This document shows positions 8,641 through 17,000 of a DNA stretch of 55,424 bases, in pieces. Every line of letters starts with the position of its first letter. Position 1 is the stretch's first letter. The DNA is from an uncultured Alphaproteobacteria bacterium. Its GTDB lineage: Bacteria; Pseudomonadota; Alphaproteobacteria; Bin95. A program made the position numbers and the translations under genes. Below the pieces are notes generated by a model that saw only the letters and a program-made list of their open reading frames with translations, was not told where the DNA came from and did not search any database. Where the stretch lies: contig CALAHN010000154.1 in assembly GCA_937891825.1 (NCBI GenBank), positions 1 through 55,424 on the forward strand, written 5' to 3'.

Positions 8641-9837
8641 TCAGACGGCGCGGATCGCGAGGACAGCGTTCAGGCCGCCGAAGGCGAAGCTGTTGGAGAC
8701 GGCGGCGGCGATGCGGCGTTCCCTGGCGACGTTCGGCACATAGTCCAGGTCGCATTCCGGATCGGCCTCGGTGAAATTGATCGTCGGCGGGATGATGCCG
8801 GACTGCAGCGCCCCGATGGTCGCGACCAGTTCCAGCGCGCCGGCGGCGCCTAGCCCGTGCCCGTGCATCGCTTTCGTCGAGGACACGAGCAGCTTGTCCG
8901 CCGCCGCCCCAAAGACATGGCGGATGGCCTTGGTTTCCGTCGGGTCGTTCGCCGGCGTGCCGGTGCCGTGGGCGTTGATATAGCCGATGTCTTCCGGGTT
9001 CATGCCGGCGGAGGCGAGCGCCTGGGCGATGGCGCGCGCCGCGCCCGCCATCGACGGCTGCACCATGTCCATCGCATCCGACGACATGCCGAAGCCGGCG
9101 AGCTCGGCATGGATCGTGGCGCCGCGGGCCCGGGCGCGGTCCATGTCCTCCAGCAGCACGATGCCGGCGCCGTCGCCGAGGATCATGCCGCGCCGGTCCC
9201 GCGAAAACGGCCGGCAGACATCGGGCGCGATGACCCGAAGCGCTTCCCAGCCCTTCAGGCCCGCGAAGGTGATCGAGGCTTCGGCGCCGCCCGCGACCGC
9301 GACATCGACCTCGCCCCGGCGGATCATGCCGAACGCCATGCCGATCGAATGGTTCGAGGAGGAGCAGGCGCTGGAGATGGCGAATCCGGGTCCGGTGATG
9401 CCGAATTCCATGCTGATCAGGCTGGGCGGCCCGTTCGCCATCAGCCGGGGGATCGAGAACGGATGCACCCGCTGCTGGCCGTCGCGCCAGACCCGGTCGT
9501 AGGCTTCCTCGATGGTGGTGGCGCCGCCGACGCCGGTGCCGACGATGACGGCCGTGCGCTCGCCCGAAATGTCGCCGGCGTCGGCGACGGCCTGTTGGGC
9601 GGCCGCGACCGCGAACTGGCTGAAGCGGTCGGCGAGGTTCAGCTTTTTCTTGCCGAGCGTCGCGGCGCCGTCCCAGTTCTTGACCTCGGCGACATAGCGC
9701 GCGCTCAGCAGCTCAGCGTTGGGCAAGGTGGTCAGCGCGACGCCGGAACGGCCCTCGCGCGTGCCTTCGATCAAGCTCTGGACATCATGTCCAAGGGATG
9801 ACACTGCCCCTAGTCCGGTAATGGCGACCCTGCGCAT
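8641..9837 (-). CDS. Beta-ketoacyl-ACP synthase (KAS II/FabF-like)
   Basis: A 398-residue thiolase-fold condensing enzyme. The Cys-His-His triad is visible: C158 in SSACSSSNHS, H290 in NAHGTGTP and H327 in STKAMHGHGLGA. It is a little shorter than housekeeping FabF (about 413) and is paired only with an ACP gene 18 bp upstream; fabD and fabG are not adjacent. The HGHG wording of the last motif is more like specialised KAS enzymes than FabF of the main fatty-acid operon. I infer elongation of an acyl chain on the dedicated ACP for a special lipid or secondary product. Confidence 0.85.
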   Translation of the reverse strand: MRRVAITGLGAVSSLGHDVQSLIEGTREGRSGVALTTLPNAELLSARYVAEVKNWDGAATLGKKKLNLADRFSQFAVAAAQQAVADAGDISGERTAVIVGTGVGGATTIEEAYDRVWRDGQQRVHPFSIPRLMANGPPSLISMEFGITGPGFAISSACSSSNHSIGMAFGMIRRGEVDVAVAGGAEASITFAGLKGWEALRVIAPDVCRPFSRDRRGMILGDGAGIVLLEDMDRARARGATIHAELAGFGMSSDAMDMVQPSMAGAARAIAQALASAGMNPEDIGYINAHGTGTPANDPTETKAIRHVFGAAADKLLVSSTKAMHGHGLGAAGALELVATIGALQSGIIPPTINFTEADPECDLDYVPNVARERRIAAAVSNSFAFGGLNAVLAIRAV

Positions 9838-9855
9838 GAACTGCGGGTATCCGCC

Positions 9856-10101
9856 TTAGCCGGCCGCAGCGACGAGGCGCTGGATAGCCGCTGTGACTTC
9901 GCCGACCGTTTCGATGTCAAGGCTCATGTCGTTCTCGCCGATCGAGATGCCGAACTCTTCCTCGATGGCGAACATGACCTGCACCATATCGACCGAAGAG
10001 ATGCCCACATCTTCGAGGCGCGCATCGTCGGAGAGCGCGGCCCGATCAGCCTCGCACTCTTCGGCGAGTATGTCTTTCACACGGTCAGCGACGTCAGTCA
10101 T
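9856..10101 (-). CDS. Acyl carrier protein, non-canonical attachment motif
   Basis: An 81-residue acidic four-helix ACP. The phosphopantetheine serine is probably S36, in DVGISSVDMVQ; housekeeping AcpP has DSL here, whereas this protein has SSV. The length and acidic helix II (MFAIEEEFGI) fit the family. It heads the minus-strand run ACP-KAS-PhyH-GGT-LptD and diverges from the DenD-like gene across a 146-bp gap that must hold promoters for both. It is probably a dedicated carrier rather than the main AcpP. Confidence 0.87.
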   Translation of the reverse strand: MTDVADRVKDILAEECEADRAALSDDARLEDVGISSVDMVQVMFAIEEEFGISIGENDMSLDIETVGEVTAAIQRLVAAAG

Positions 10102-10247
10102 CGGCGTCTGGCCGCTCCCAATCGGACTAATTTGTCAGTGGAGTCCCTTTTACGCGGGGCGAGTATGCGGCGTCCAGTGTCTTCGCAGTCGCGCCGGGCC
10201 TCAGGCTTCGCTAGGGTCAGACCCGGGATTGCAAAGGAGGGTGCGGC

Positions 10248-11177
10248 ATGCGCCATGTTTTGATTACCGGCGGCGGCGGGTTTCTGGGGCGCAAGCTGGC
10301 GACGGCGTTGTCGGCGCGCGCCGATGTGGCGAGGATCACGCTGTTCGATCAGGCGCCGATGCCCGACCTGCCGCCCAAGGCGACCGCCATTGTCGGCGAC
10401 CTTCTGGCGCCGGGCATGCTGGCCAGGATCGCGCCGCCGGACGTCGACGCCGTCGTGCATCTGGCGGCCGTCGTCTCCTCGGGCGCCGAGGCGGACTTCG
10501 ACCTTGGCATGCGCGTCAACATCGACGGCTTGCGCCTGATGCTGGAGCATCTGCGCGGCCTTGGGACCTGCCCGAAGGTGCTGTTCACAAGCTCCGTCGC
10601 CGCATTCGGCGCGACGCCGCCCGTGGTCGACGACGACACGCCGACCCGGCCGCAATCCAGCTACGGCGCCCAGAAGGCGATCGGCGAATATCTCATCAAT
10701 GACATGAGCCGGAAGGGCTTCATCGACGGCCGCGTCCTCCGGCTGCCGACGGTGGTGATCCGGCCGGGCAAACCGAACAAGGCGGCGTCCTCGTTCGCCT
10801 CGGGCATTCTGCGGGAGCCCTTGAACGGCGTCGCGACGACCTGTCCCGTCAGCCGCGACCTGCCGCTCTGGATCGCCAGCCCGCGCGCGGTGACGGCGGC
10901 GCTGGCGCACGCGCTCGATACGCCGGCCGACCTCTGGGCGCCGTGGCGGACGATCAATCTCGCCGGCGTCACCGTGACCGTCGCGGAAATGGTCGAAGCG
11001 CTCGCTCGCGCCGGCGGCGATCCGGGCTTGATTGACTGGACCCCCGACCCGGCCATCGCCGCGATCGTCGAAACCTGGCCGGCGCGCTTCAAGACCGCCC
11101 GGTCGGACGCCATGGGCTTCAAGCGGGATCGCACCATGGATGAGATCATTGAAAACTATAAAACCGACGATATGTAG
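10248..11177 (+). CDS. DenD-like (D-erythronate dehydrogenase) extended SDR
   Basis: A 309-residue NAD-dependent epimerase/dehydratase-type SDR. The Rossmann motif GGGGFLG is at residues 8-14, the catalytic YGAQK is near residue 142, and RPGKPNKAASSFASG in the C-terminal half is characteristic of the D-erythronate dehydrogenase group. A strong AGGAGG lies 7 nt before the ATG. DenD oxidises D-erythronate to 2-oxo-tetronate in four-carbon acid sugar catabolism, but the usual partner kinase (DUF1537) and OtnC/OtnI genes are absent here, so the substrate is uncertain. Ceramide-reductase-type SDRs also occur beside ACP genes in some Alphaproteobacteria and are a less likely alternative. Confidence 0.72.
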   Translation: MRHVLITGGGGFLGRKLATALSARADVARITLFDQAPMPDLPPKATAIVGDLLAPGMLARIAPPDVDAVVHLAAVVSSGAEADFDLGMRVNIDGLRLMLEHLRGLGTCPKVLFTSSVAAFGATPPVVDDDTPTRPQSSYGAQKAIGEYLINDMSRKGFIDGRVLRLPTVVIRPGKPNKAASSFASGILREPLNGVATTCPVSRDLPLWIASPRAVTAALAHALDTPADLWAPWRTINLAGVTVTVAEMVEALARAGGDPGLIDWTPDPAIAAIVETWPARFKTARSDAMGFKRDRTMDEIIENYKTDDM

Positions 11178-11258
11178 AGGGGGACGCAGCGTTGGCGCCG
11201 TCCTGCGCGGGCGACGGCAGGCAGGCGGGTAACCAACCAAGCAGGAGCGGCCGCCACA

Positions 11259-12515
11259 ATGAAAATCGTATTTCTGATCGCCGTTCTGCTCGCGGCCGCG
11301 GTCGTCGTCGGCATTATCGTTTCGCGGCGGAAGGACCGCCGCGCCGGCCCGTCAGGCCCGCCGGCCCGCCTTGCCGGCCCGGCGTCGGGCGCCGGCGGGA
11401 CCGCCGATGCCGCGACGCCCGACGAGGCGCCGTTCGCGGCCGGGTCCGATGCGGCGCCCATGCCCGAACTTGCGGGCCTTCGGACCCTGCCGCGGCTTGC
11501 CGGCGCTGTCGGAGCCATGAGTATCAGCCTGGATGGCCGGGAGGTTCTGGCGATCCACGGCACGGAGTCGGCGACCTTGCTCGACTGCGCCACGGGCGCC
11601 GTGCTCAAGACCTGGTCCGACATCTGCCCGCCGGGCATGCTGGAGCACTTCAGCAATGCGTCTTTCGTGCATTGCGGGAGCCGGCGCCTGATGGTCGAGA
11701 GCCATGACGATTCCGACGGCCAGGACCGGACGACCAATTATCTGATCGATCTGGACAAGCAGTCCGTCAACCCGATCTATGACGTCGAGGATGGGGGGGA
11801 CGCGATCGCGACGGGCTCCGTCTCCGGCGATGGCCGGTTCTTTGCCGGGTTCGTCGTCTACGGCAAAGAGCATCCTTTGCTGAACCTCGAACTCGGCCGC
11901 CGCGACAGCTTCGGCGACCATCAGCTCGAGCCGGGCACGCTGTGGCAGCCGACGGCCATGTCCCGCGACGGCCGGTGGTTCGCCACCGACCAGGGCGATG
12001 ACGATGTCTATATCTTCGAGCGCAAGCCCTACGTCTATCAAGGCGAACCCGATGGCGAGACGCTCGGTTTCTATTTTGCCGCGACCTGCGAGACGTCGCC
12101 GATAGCCCTCGATTTCTCCGAGGACGGGCAGTCCTTGCTGATCGTCCAGGATGACGGCGCCATCGTCATCGTCGACCTGGCGGCGAAGTCCTGTCGGACG
12201 ATCGCGCCCTTCGGCGAAGCGGACGATACGGGCGAGGGCCGCGCGGTCGTCGATGCGACCTGGCTGAACGGCCGGAACCAGGCGATGGCGCGCCTTGACG
12301 CGCCTGCGCCGGGCGTCGCGCTGATCGATCTGGAGGGCGCCGGCGGCGTCCTGCGGGAATGGCCGCTGACCGCGGAGCTGACCGCACGGCTGCTGATCGC
12401 CCGGACGGGCGGCTTCGGTCTGGCGATCGGGCCGGACCATCTTATCCACGTCGTGCCCTTGCTTGATGACGATGCGGCGGCGGAAAGCGATGCGGCGGAA
12501 GCGGAGATCGGCTAG
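11259..12515 (+). CDS. Unknown membrane-anchored protein, beta-propeller-like
   Basis: A 418-residue protein I do not recognise. Residues 2-22 form one transmembrane anchor followed by basic residues (SRRKDRR) and a Gly/Pro/Ala-rich linker to about residue 70. The remainder has repeated blade-like strands of the SxDGRxF/DLD type (MSISLDGREVLAI, SVSGDGRFFAG, AMSRDGRWFATD, DFSEDGQSLLIV), suggesting a six- or seven-bladed WD40-like propeller on the cytoplasmic side, or periplasmic if the anchor is a signal anchor. The C-terminus is acidic. It lies 81 bp after the DenD-like gene and may be co-transcribed with it. Confidence 0.6.
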   Translation: MKIVFLIAVLLAAAVVVGIIVSRRKDRRAGPSGPPARLAGPASGAGGTADAATPDEAPFAAGSDAAPMPELAGLRTLPRLAGAVGAMSISLDGREVLAIHGTESATLLDCATGAVLKTWSDICPPGMLEHFSNASFVHCGSRRLMVESHDDSDGQDRTTNYLIDLDKQSVNPIYDVEDGGDAIATGSVSGDGRFFAGFVVYGKEHPLLNLELGRRDSFGDHQLEPGTLWQPTAMSRDGRWFATDQGDDDVYIFERKPYVYQGEPDGETLGFYFAATCETSPIALDFSEDGQSLLIVQDDGAIVIVDLAAKSCRTIAPFGEADDTGEGRAVVDATWLNGRNQAMARLDAPAPGVALIDLEGAGGVLREWPLTAELTARLLIARTGGFGLAIGPDHLIHVVPLLDDDAAAESDAAEAEIG

Positions 12516-12563
12516 ACATCCTGGGCATCGTTCCGTCGCCCGCCCCTGGAGCCGCCGCTTCCC

Positions 12564-13247
12564 GTGACCCCAATGACCCTGAATGGCGAGAGCTTGCTGC
12601 TGACGCCGGAAGGCGCCGCGTTCCGCCCGGCCTGCCGCACGCTCGTCGTCGCCGATCTGCATTTCGAGAAAGGCTCGGCGATGGCGGCCCGGTCGCGCCG
12701 GCTGGCGCCGCCCTACGACACGGCAGCGACCCTGGAGCGTCTGGCGCTGACCATGCGCCGGACCCGCCCGGCCCGGGTCGTGGCGCTTGGCGACAGCTTC
12801 CACGATGCGGACGGCCCGGCGCGGCTCGCGCCGCTGGAACGGAGCCGGATCGCCGCCTTGACGGCCAGCGTCGAGTGGGTCTGGGCGGCGGGCAATCACG
12901 ATCCCGCGCCGCCGGCCGACCTTGGCGGCAAGGGCGCCGCCGAGATCGCCCTCGGCAATCTGATCCTCCGCCATCAGCCGCGGCCCGGCGCGGCGCCGGG
13001 GGAGGTGGCGGGCCACTTGCACCCGAAGGCTTCGGTCGCGACGGCGGCCCGCCGGGTCTCCGCCTTCTGTTTCGTCACTGACGGCGCCAGGATGGTGCTG
13101 CCGGCCTTCGGCGCCTACACCGGCGGGCTCGATGTGCAGGCGCCGCCGATCCGCAGCTTGTTCCGCCGGGGCTTTCGGATCTTTCTGTTGGGGCGGGAAC
13201 GCCTCTATGCGTTTCCCATGGCGTCGCTGGCAGGCGGCGGCCGCTGA
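12564..13247 (+). CDS. pdeM: PdeM-type metallophosphoesterase (ligase-associated)
   Basis: A 227-residue calcineurin-like phosphoesterase. All metal motifs are present: VADLHFEKG (DxH), LGDSFHD (GDxxHD), AGNHD (GNHD) and AGHLHPK (GHxHP). The sequence around the first motif and GAYTGGLDVQ match PdeM, the putative endonuclease usually encoded with an ATP-dependent DNA ligase, an exonuclease and an Lhr helicase. Those partners are not in the window, so this copy is an orphan. The start may be the GTG at 12564 or the ATG three codons later at 12573. Confidence 0.82.
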   Translation: MTPMTLNGESLLLTPEGAAFRPACRTLVVADLHFEKGSAMAARSRRLAPPYDTAATLERLALTMRRTRPARVVALGDSFHDADGPARLAPLERSRIAALTASVEWVWAAGNHDPAPPADLGGKGAAEIALGNLILRHQPRPGAAPGEVAGHLHPKASVATAARRVSAFCFVTDGARMVLPAFGAYTGGLDVQAPPIRSLFRRGFRIFLLGRERLYAFPMASLAGGGR

Positions 13248-13271
13248 ACTCTCGCCAGGCGGCGCTGAGCC

Positions 13272-13280
13272 TGTGGATAA
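13272..13280 (-). promoter_or_regulatory. Perfect DnaA box between pdeM and aroQ
   Basis: TGTGGATAA is the exact reverse complement of the DnaA consensus TTATCCACA. It lies in the 173-bp gap before aroQ. A perfect match is rarely expected by chance in GC-rich DNA, but a single box does not make an origin. Confidence 0.4.
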
Positions 13281-13420
13281 TCCGACAGATCGCATGAAGC
13301 TGCAGCATAAACGCCGCGCTCGAATGGCCGCGCCATGCTCCGGCCGGATTTGCGGGGCGGCAGGCGATCCGCTATCACCGGCGGCGATTGCGTTCCCTCG
13401 AACAATTGGCGGACAGCGGA

Positions 13421-13876
13421 ATGTCGAAGACGGCCCTGATCCTGAACGGCCCGAACCTGAATATGCTTAGCGTGCGCCAGCCGGAAATCTATGGGCGCCA
13501 GACGCTTGGCGATATCGAGGCCATGGCCGCGCAGAAAGCGGCGTCGCTTGGCCTTGTATCGGACTTCCGGCAATCCAACTATGAAGGCGAACTCATTGGT
13601 TGGCTGCATGAAGCGCGCGGCAAGATCGCGGGCGTCATCATCAACGGCGCCGGCCTGACCCATACTTCGGTCGCCTTGATGGACGCCCTGATGCTGATGG
13701 ATTGCCCGGTTCTGGAAGTGCATCTCTCCAATATTCACAAGCGTGAGCCTTTCCGTCACGTCTCCTATATCGCCAAGGCCGCGACCGGATCGATCGCTGG
13801 CTTCGGCGCGCATACCTATATTTTGGCCCTGGATGCGCTGGCCGCGCTCCTGGCCGACGCTCCAAAGGACAAGTGA
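13421..13876 (+). CDS. aroQ: Type II 3-dehydroquinate dehydratase
   Basis: A 151-residue shikimate-pathway enzyme that dehydrates 3-dehydroquinate to 3-dehydroshikimate. The N-terminal LILNGPNLNML, the lid region with RQPEIYG (Arg and catalytic Tyr), the QSNYEGELIGWLHEA strand, IINGAGLTHTSVAL and the catalytic His region VHLSNIHKRE are all present. The ATG at 13421 gives the usual family length; an upstream TTG at 13388 would add 11 unlikely residues. It is 3 bp from accB, the common alphaproteobacterial arrangement aroQ-accB-accC. Confidence 0.95.
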   Translation: MSKTALILNGPNLNMLSVRQPEIYGRQTLGDIEAMAAQKAASLGLVSDFRQSNYEGELIGWLHEARGKIAGVIINGAGLTHTSVALMDALMLMDCPVLEVHLSNIHKREPFRHVSYIAKAATGSIAGFGAHTYILALDALAALLADAPKDK

Positions 13877-13879
13877 CCC

Positions 13880-14317
13880 ATGGCGATGAAGATCGATGCC
13901 GAGGCGGTGCGGACGCTCGCGGCGCTGCTTGAAGAAACCGGCCTCGGCGAAATCGAGTACCAGGACGGCGAACGGCGCATCCGGATCGCCATGCCCGTCG
14001 TGCAGGCCCCTGCGCTGGCCGCCGCGGCCCCTGTCATGGCGGCCCCGGCGAACGGCGCGTCCGCCGCCCCTGAGGGCCCGCCCGCGGGCTCGGTGCCGTC
14101 CCCCATGGTCGGCACGGTCTACCTGCAGACGGGTCCCGGCGAGCCGGCGTTCGTGAAGGTCGGCGACCGGGTCGCCGCCGGCGACATCCTGTTCATCATC
14201 GAAGCCATGAAGGTCATGAACCAGGTGCCGTCGCCGCGCAGCGGCACCGTCCGCTCGATCGAGGTCGAGAACGGCCAGGCCGTCGAGTATGGCGAGCCGG
14301 TCATGGTCGTCGAGTAA
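13880..14317 (+). CDS. accB: Biotin carboxyl carrier protein of acetyl-CoA carboxylase
   Basis: A 145-residue BCCP. An N-terminal helical region (residues 1-35) is followed by an Ala/Pro-rich linker (about 45-75) and the C-terminal biotinyl domain, with the acceptor lysine in EAMKVMNQVPSP. It carries CO2 between biotin carboxylase and carboxyltransferase in the first step of fatty-acid synthesis. It is preceded by aroQ (3 bp) and followed by accC (9 bp). Confidence 0.96.
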   Translation: MAMKIDAEAVRTLAALLEETGLGEIEYQDGERRIRIAMPVVQAPALAAAAPVMAAPANGASAAPEGPPAGSVPSPMVGTVYLQTGPGEPAFVKVGDRVAAGDILFIIEAMKVMNQVPSPRSGTVRSIEVENGQAVEYGEPVMVVE

Positions 14318-14326
14318 GCCCCGGAC

Positions 14327-15664
14327 ATGTTCAAGAAAGTATTGATCGCGAACCGCGGGGACGTAGCGCTCCGGGTGATTCGCGCCTGTCGGGAGATGGG
14401 CATCCAGACGGTCGCGGTGCACTCCACCGCCGACGCGGAGGCCATGCATGTCCGGCTGGCAGACGAGTCCGTCTGCATCGGCCCGCCCGCGGCCAAGGAC
14501 AGTTATCTGAACGTCCCGGCGATCCTGACGGCGGCGGACGTGACCGGCGCCGAGGCGATCCATCCGGGCCTGGGCTTCCTGGCCGAGAACGCTCGTTTCG
14601 CCGAAATCGTCGAAGGCCATGGCCTGACGTTCATCGGCCCGACGCCGGCCCAGATCGCGATGCTCGGCGACAAGATTCAGGCGAAGCAAGCCGCGCTCAA
14701 GGCGAAACTGCCGCTGGTTCCGGGCGGCACGGAATTGATCGGCAGCGTCGCCTCGGCCCAGCGCGCCGCCCTGGCCGCCGGGTTCCCCGTGCTGATCAAG
14801 GCGGCCGCCGGCGGCGGCGGCCGGGGCATGCAGCGCGTCGAGCGCAAGGAGGATCTGGCCCGGGCGTTCGAGGTCGCGACTTCGGAAGCGACGGCGGCGT
14901 TCGGCGACGGCTCGGTCTATGTCGAAAAGGCCATCGACCGGCCGCGCCATATCGAAGTGCAGGTCTTGGGCGACGGCAAGGGCCATGCGGTGCACCTGGG
15001 CGAGCGCGACTGCACGGTGCAGCGCCGCTTCCAGAAGCTGATCGAGGAAGCGCCCTCGCCGGTGCTGTCGCCCGAGCAGCGGGATCATGTCGGGCGGCTC
15101 GCCGCCGGCCTCGCGGCGTCGATCGATTATCGCGGCGCGGGCACGGTCGAGTTTCTGTATGCGGGCGGCGAATTTTATTTCATCGAGATGAACGCCCGGC
15201 TGCAGGTCGAGCATCCGGTGACGGAGCTGGTCTCCGGCGTCGATATCGTCGAAGCCCAGCTCAAGGTCGCGGCGGGCGTCGGGCTCGATCTCCGCCAGGA
15301 CGATATCCGCGCCAATGGCCATGCCATCGAAGTGCGGGTGAACGCTGAGGATTCGATCACCTTCGCGCCGTCGCCCGGAACCGTGAAACTGTTCCATCCG
15401 CCCGGCGGGCCTGGGGTCAGGGTGGACAGCCACATGTTCCAGGGCGCCAAGGTGCCGCCCTATTACGACAGCTTGATCGCCAAGCTGATCGTGCATGCGG
15501 CCGACCGGACGGCGGCGCTCGCCCGGATGCGGCGGGCGCTCGACGAGTTCGTCATCGAAGGCGTCTCGACCAATCTGAACCTGCAGCGCCGCATCATCCG
15601 ATCCAGCGATTTCGTGGCGAACACCATCGACGTCGTCTGGCTGGAGCGATGGCTCGCCGCTTGA
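14327..15664 (+). CDS. accC: Biotin carboxylase subunit of acetyl-CoA carboxylase
   Basis: A 445-residue ATP-grasp enzyme of typical length. Visible motifs are the glycine-rich ATP loop KAAAGGGGRGMQ, ERDCTVQRRFQKLIEEAPSP, EMNARLQVEHPVTE (metal and biotin/bicarbonate residues) and the C-terminal biotin carboxylase domain. It carboxylates the biotin on AccB using bicarbonate and ATP. Its stop codon overlaps the predicted -35 element of rpmB. The aat gene that often follows accC in related genomes is absent. Confidence 0.96.
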   Translation: MFKKVLIANRGDVALRVIRACREMGIQTVAVHSTADAEAMHVRLADESVCIGPPAAKDSYLNVPAILTAADVTGAEAIHPGLGFLAENARFAEIVEGHGLTFIGPTPAQIAMLGDKIQAKQAALKAKLPLVPGGTELIGSVASAQRAALAAGFPVLIKAAAGGGGRGMQRVERKEDLARAFEVATSEATAAFGDGSVYVEKAIDRPRHIEVQVLGDGKGHAVHLGERDCTVQRRFQKLIEEAPSPVLSPEQRDHVGRLAAGLAASIDYRGAGTVEFLYAGGEFYFIEMNARLQVEHPVTELVSGVDIVEAQLKVAAGVGLDLRQDDIRANGHAIEVRVNAEDSITFAPSPGTVKLFHPPGGPGVRVDSHMFQGAKVPPYYDSLIAKLIVHAADRTAALARMRRALDEFVIEGVSTNLNLQRRIIRSSDFVANTIDVVWLERWLAA

Positions 15665-15690
15665 CGATCCGGGGCATAATCTCGTATAAG
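15661..15690 (+). promoter_or_regulatory. Candidate sigma-70 promoter for rpmB
   Basis: TTGACG at 15661-15666 and TATAAG at 15685-15690 are separated by 18 bp, giving a start near 15697 and a leader of about 38 nt. The -35 hexamer overlaps the accC stop codon. Confidence 0.45.
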
Positions 15691-15734
15691 CCGCGGCTTC
15701 ATCGATCATCGATCCGACAATCTGGGAATAGGCC

Positions 15735-16037
15735 ATGGCTCGTCGCTGCGCCATCAACGGCAAAGGCGTCATGGTTGGCAATAATGTCAGCCATGCGAAT
15801 AACAAGACAAAGCGGACCTTCCGCCCGAATCTGCAGAACGTGACGCTGATGTCCGAGGCGCTTGGCGCCGCGGTCAAGCTGCGCGTCTCGACCAACGGCC
15901 TGCGCACGATCGAGCATAATGGCGGCCTTGACGCCTACCTGCTCGGGACCGGCTCTTCCAAGCTCTCCGACGACGCGCGGAAGCTGAAGCGGCAAGTCAC
16001 CCGCGCCAAAGCCAAGCGGGACGCCGCCGCAGCCTGA
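15735..16037 (+). CDS. rpmB: 50S ribosomal protein bL28
   Basis: A 100-residue bL28 with the characteristic N-terminus [20 protein letters not shown], then [12 protein letters not shown] and the C-terminal basic helix. Alphaproteobacterial bL28 is about 95-100 residues, longer than the 78-residue E. coli form. It appears to be its own transcription unit, with a promoter at the accC stop and a strong terminator 30 bp downstream. Confidence 0.97.
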   Translation: MARRCAINGKGVMVGNNVSHANNKTKRTFRPNLQNVTLMSEALGAAVKLRVSTNGLRTIEHNGGLDAYLLGTGSSKLSDDARKLKRQVTRAKAKRDAAAA

Positions 16038-16066
16038 TCCGGCTGACGGCGCGCCGCTTCGCGCGA

Positions 16067-16098
16067 ACCCGCCAGGGAGCATCCCCGGCGGGTTTTTT
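16067..16098 (+). terminator. Rho-independent terminator after rpmB
   Basis: The arms ACCCGCC (16067-16073) and GGCGGGT (16087-16093) pair, with an inner GGG/CCC extension around a short AGCAT loop, and T-rich sequence runs through 16093-16098. The reverse strand lacks a comparable T-run, so it mainly serves the plus-strand rpmB transcript at the junction with the convergent tyrC operon. Confidence 0.85.
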
Positions 16099-16112
16099 GC
16101 GTTTGAATAGCT

Positions 16113-17000
16113 TTATGCCTGCTTGGCCTCGATCAAGGCGCGGCGGATGCCCCGGGCGCGGTTGATCAGGGCTTCGATCTCCTCGCCCTCGCCCCAGCGA
16201 ATCGCGCGCTGCAGCCGGGCCAGATCCTCCGACAGGCGCGCCGCCGACTCGAGCAGCGCTTCCTTGTTGTTCAGGAACACGTCCCGCCACATCACCGGAT
16301 CGGACGCCGCGATGCGGGTGAAATCCCGGAAGCCCGAGGCGGAGAACTTGATGACCTCCTGGGTCAGCTGCGCCTCCAGGTCCGTCGCCGTGCCGACGAT
16401 CGTGAACGCGATCAGATGCGGCAGATGCGAGGTGATCGCCAGCACCTGGTCGTGATGCCGCGGCTCCATTTCTTCCAGCAGGGAGCCGCAGGCTTCCCAG
16501 AACGCCCGTATCCGCTGGACGGCGGCGACATTGGCGCCGGGCGGCGGCGTCAGGATGCACCAGCGGTCCTCGAACAGTTTCAGGAAGCCGGCGTCCGGGC
16601 CGGAATATTCCGTGCCGGCGATGGGATGGGCCGGGACGAAATGCACGCCGGAGGGAATGCTCGGCCCCAGATCGCGGATGACCGATTGCTTGGTCGACCC
16701 GGTGTCGGTGACGATGGCGCCAGGCTTCAGGGCCGGGCCGATGGCCTCGCCCACCGCCGCCATAGCGCCGAGCGGCACGGCGACGAACACCGCGTCGGAG
16801 CCTTCGACCGCCGCCGCCAGATCCTGGGTCGCCATCTGGCCAAGCCCGATTTCGAGGGCGCGGTCGCAGTGCGCCTTCGAGATATCGCCGATATGGATGC
16901 GCCTGGCGAGGCCGCGTTCCCGGGCGTTGATCGCGATCGAGGCGCCTTGCAGCCCGATGCCGATGATCGTGATTTGCTCGAAGGCTTGAAAATCGGTCAT
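16113..17000 (-). CDS. tyrC: Prephenate/arogenate (cyclohexadienyl) dehydrogenase
   Basis: A 295-residue TyrA-family enzyme. The NAD-binding motif IIGIGLQGASIA is at about residues 12-23, and TDTGSTKQSV, HFVPAHPIAGTEYSGP (catalytic His) and the helical dimer domain with SHLPHLIAF follow. It converts prephenate or arogenate to the tyrosine precursor. No fused chorismate mutase or ACT domain is present. The start at 17000 overlaps the hisC stop by ATGA, so translation is coupled. Cofactor and substrate preference cannot be read from sequence. Confidence 0.92.
   Translation of the reverse strand: MTDFQAFEQITIIGIGLQGASIAINARERGLARRIHIGDISKAHCDRALEIGLGQMATQDLAAAVEGSDAVFVAVPLGAMAAVGEAIGPALKPGAIVTDTGSTKQSVIRDLGPSIPSGVHFVPAHPIAGTEYSGPDAGFLKLFEDRWCILTPPPGANVAAVQRIRAFWEACGSLLEEMEPRHHDQVLAITSHLPHLIAFTIVGTATDLEAQLTQEVIKFSASGFRDFTRIAASDPVMWRDVFLNNKEALLESAARLSEDLARLQRAIRWGEGEEIEALINRARGIRRALIEAKQA

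Noticed and set aside
13205-15907. A 900-codon minus-strand open frame across aroQ, accB, accC and rpmB
   Set aside because: It is antisense to four clearly conserved genes; its Arg/Asp/Gly/His-rich composition is the usual shadow of GC-rich coding DNA.
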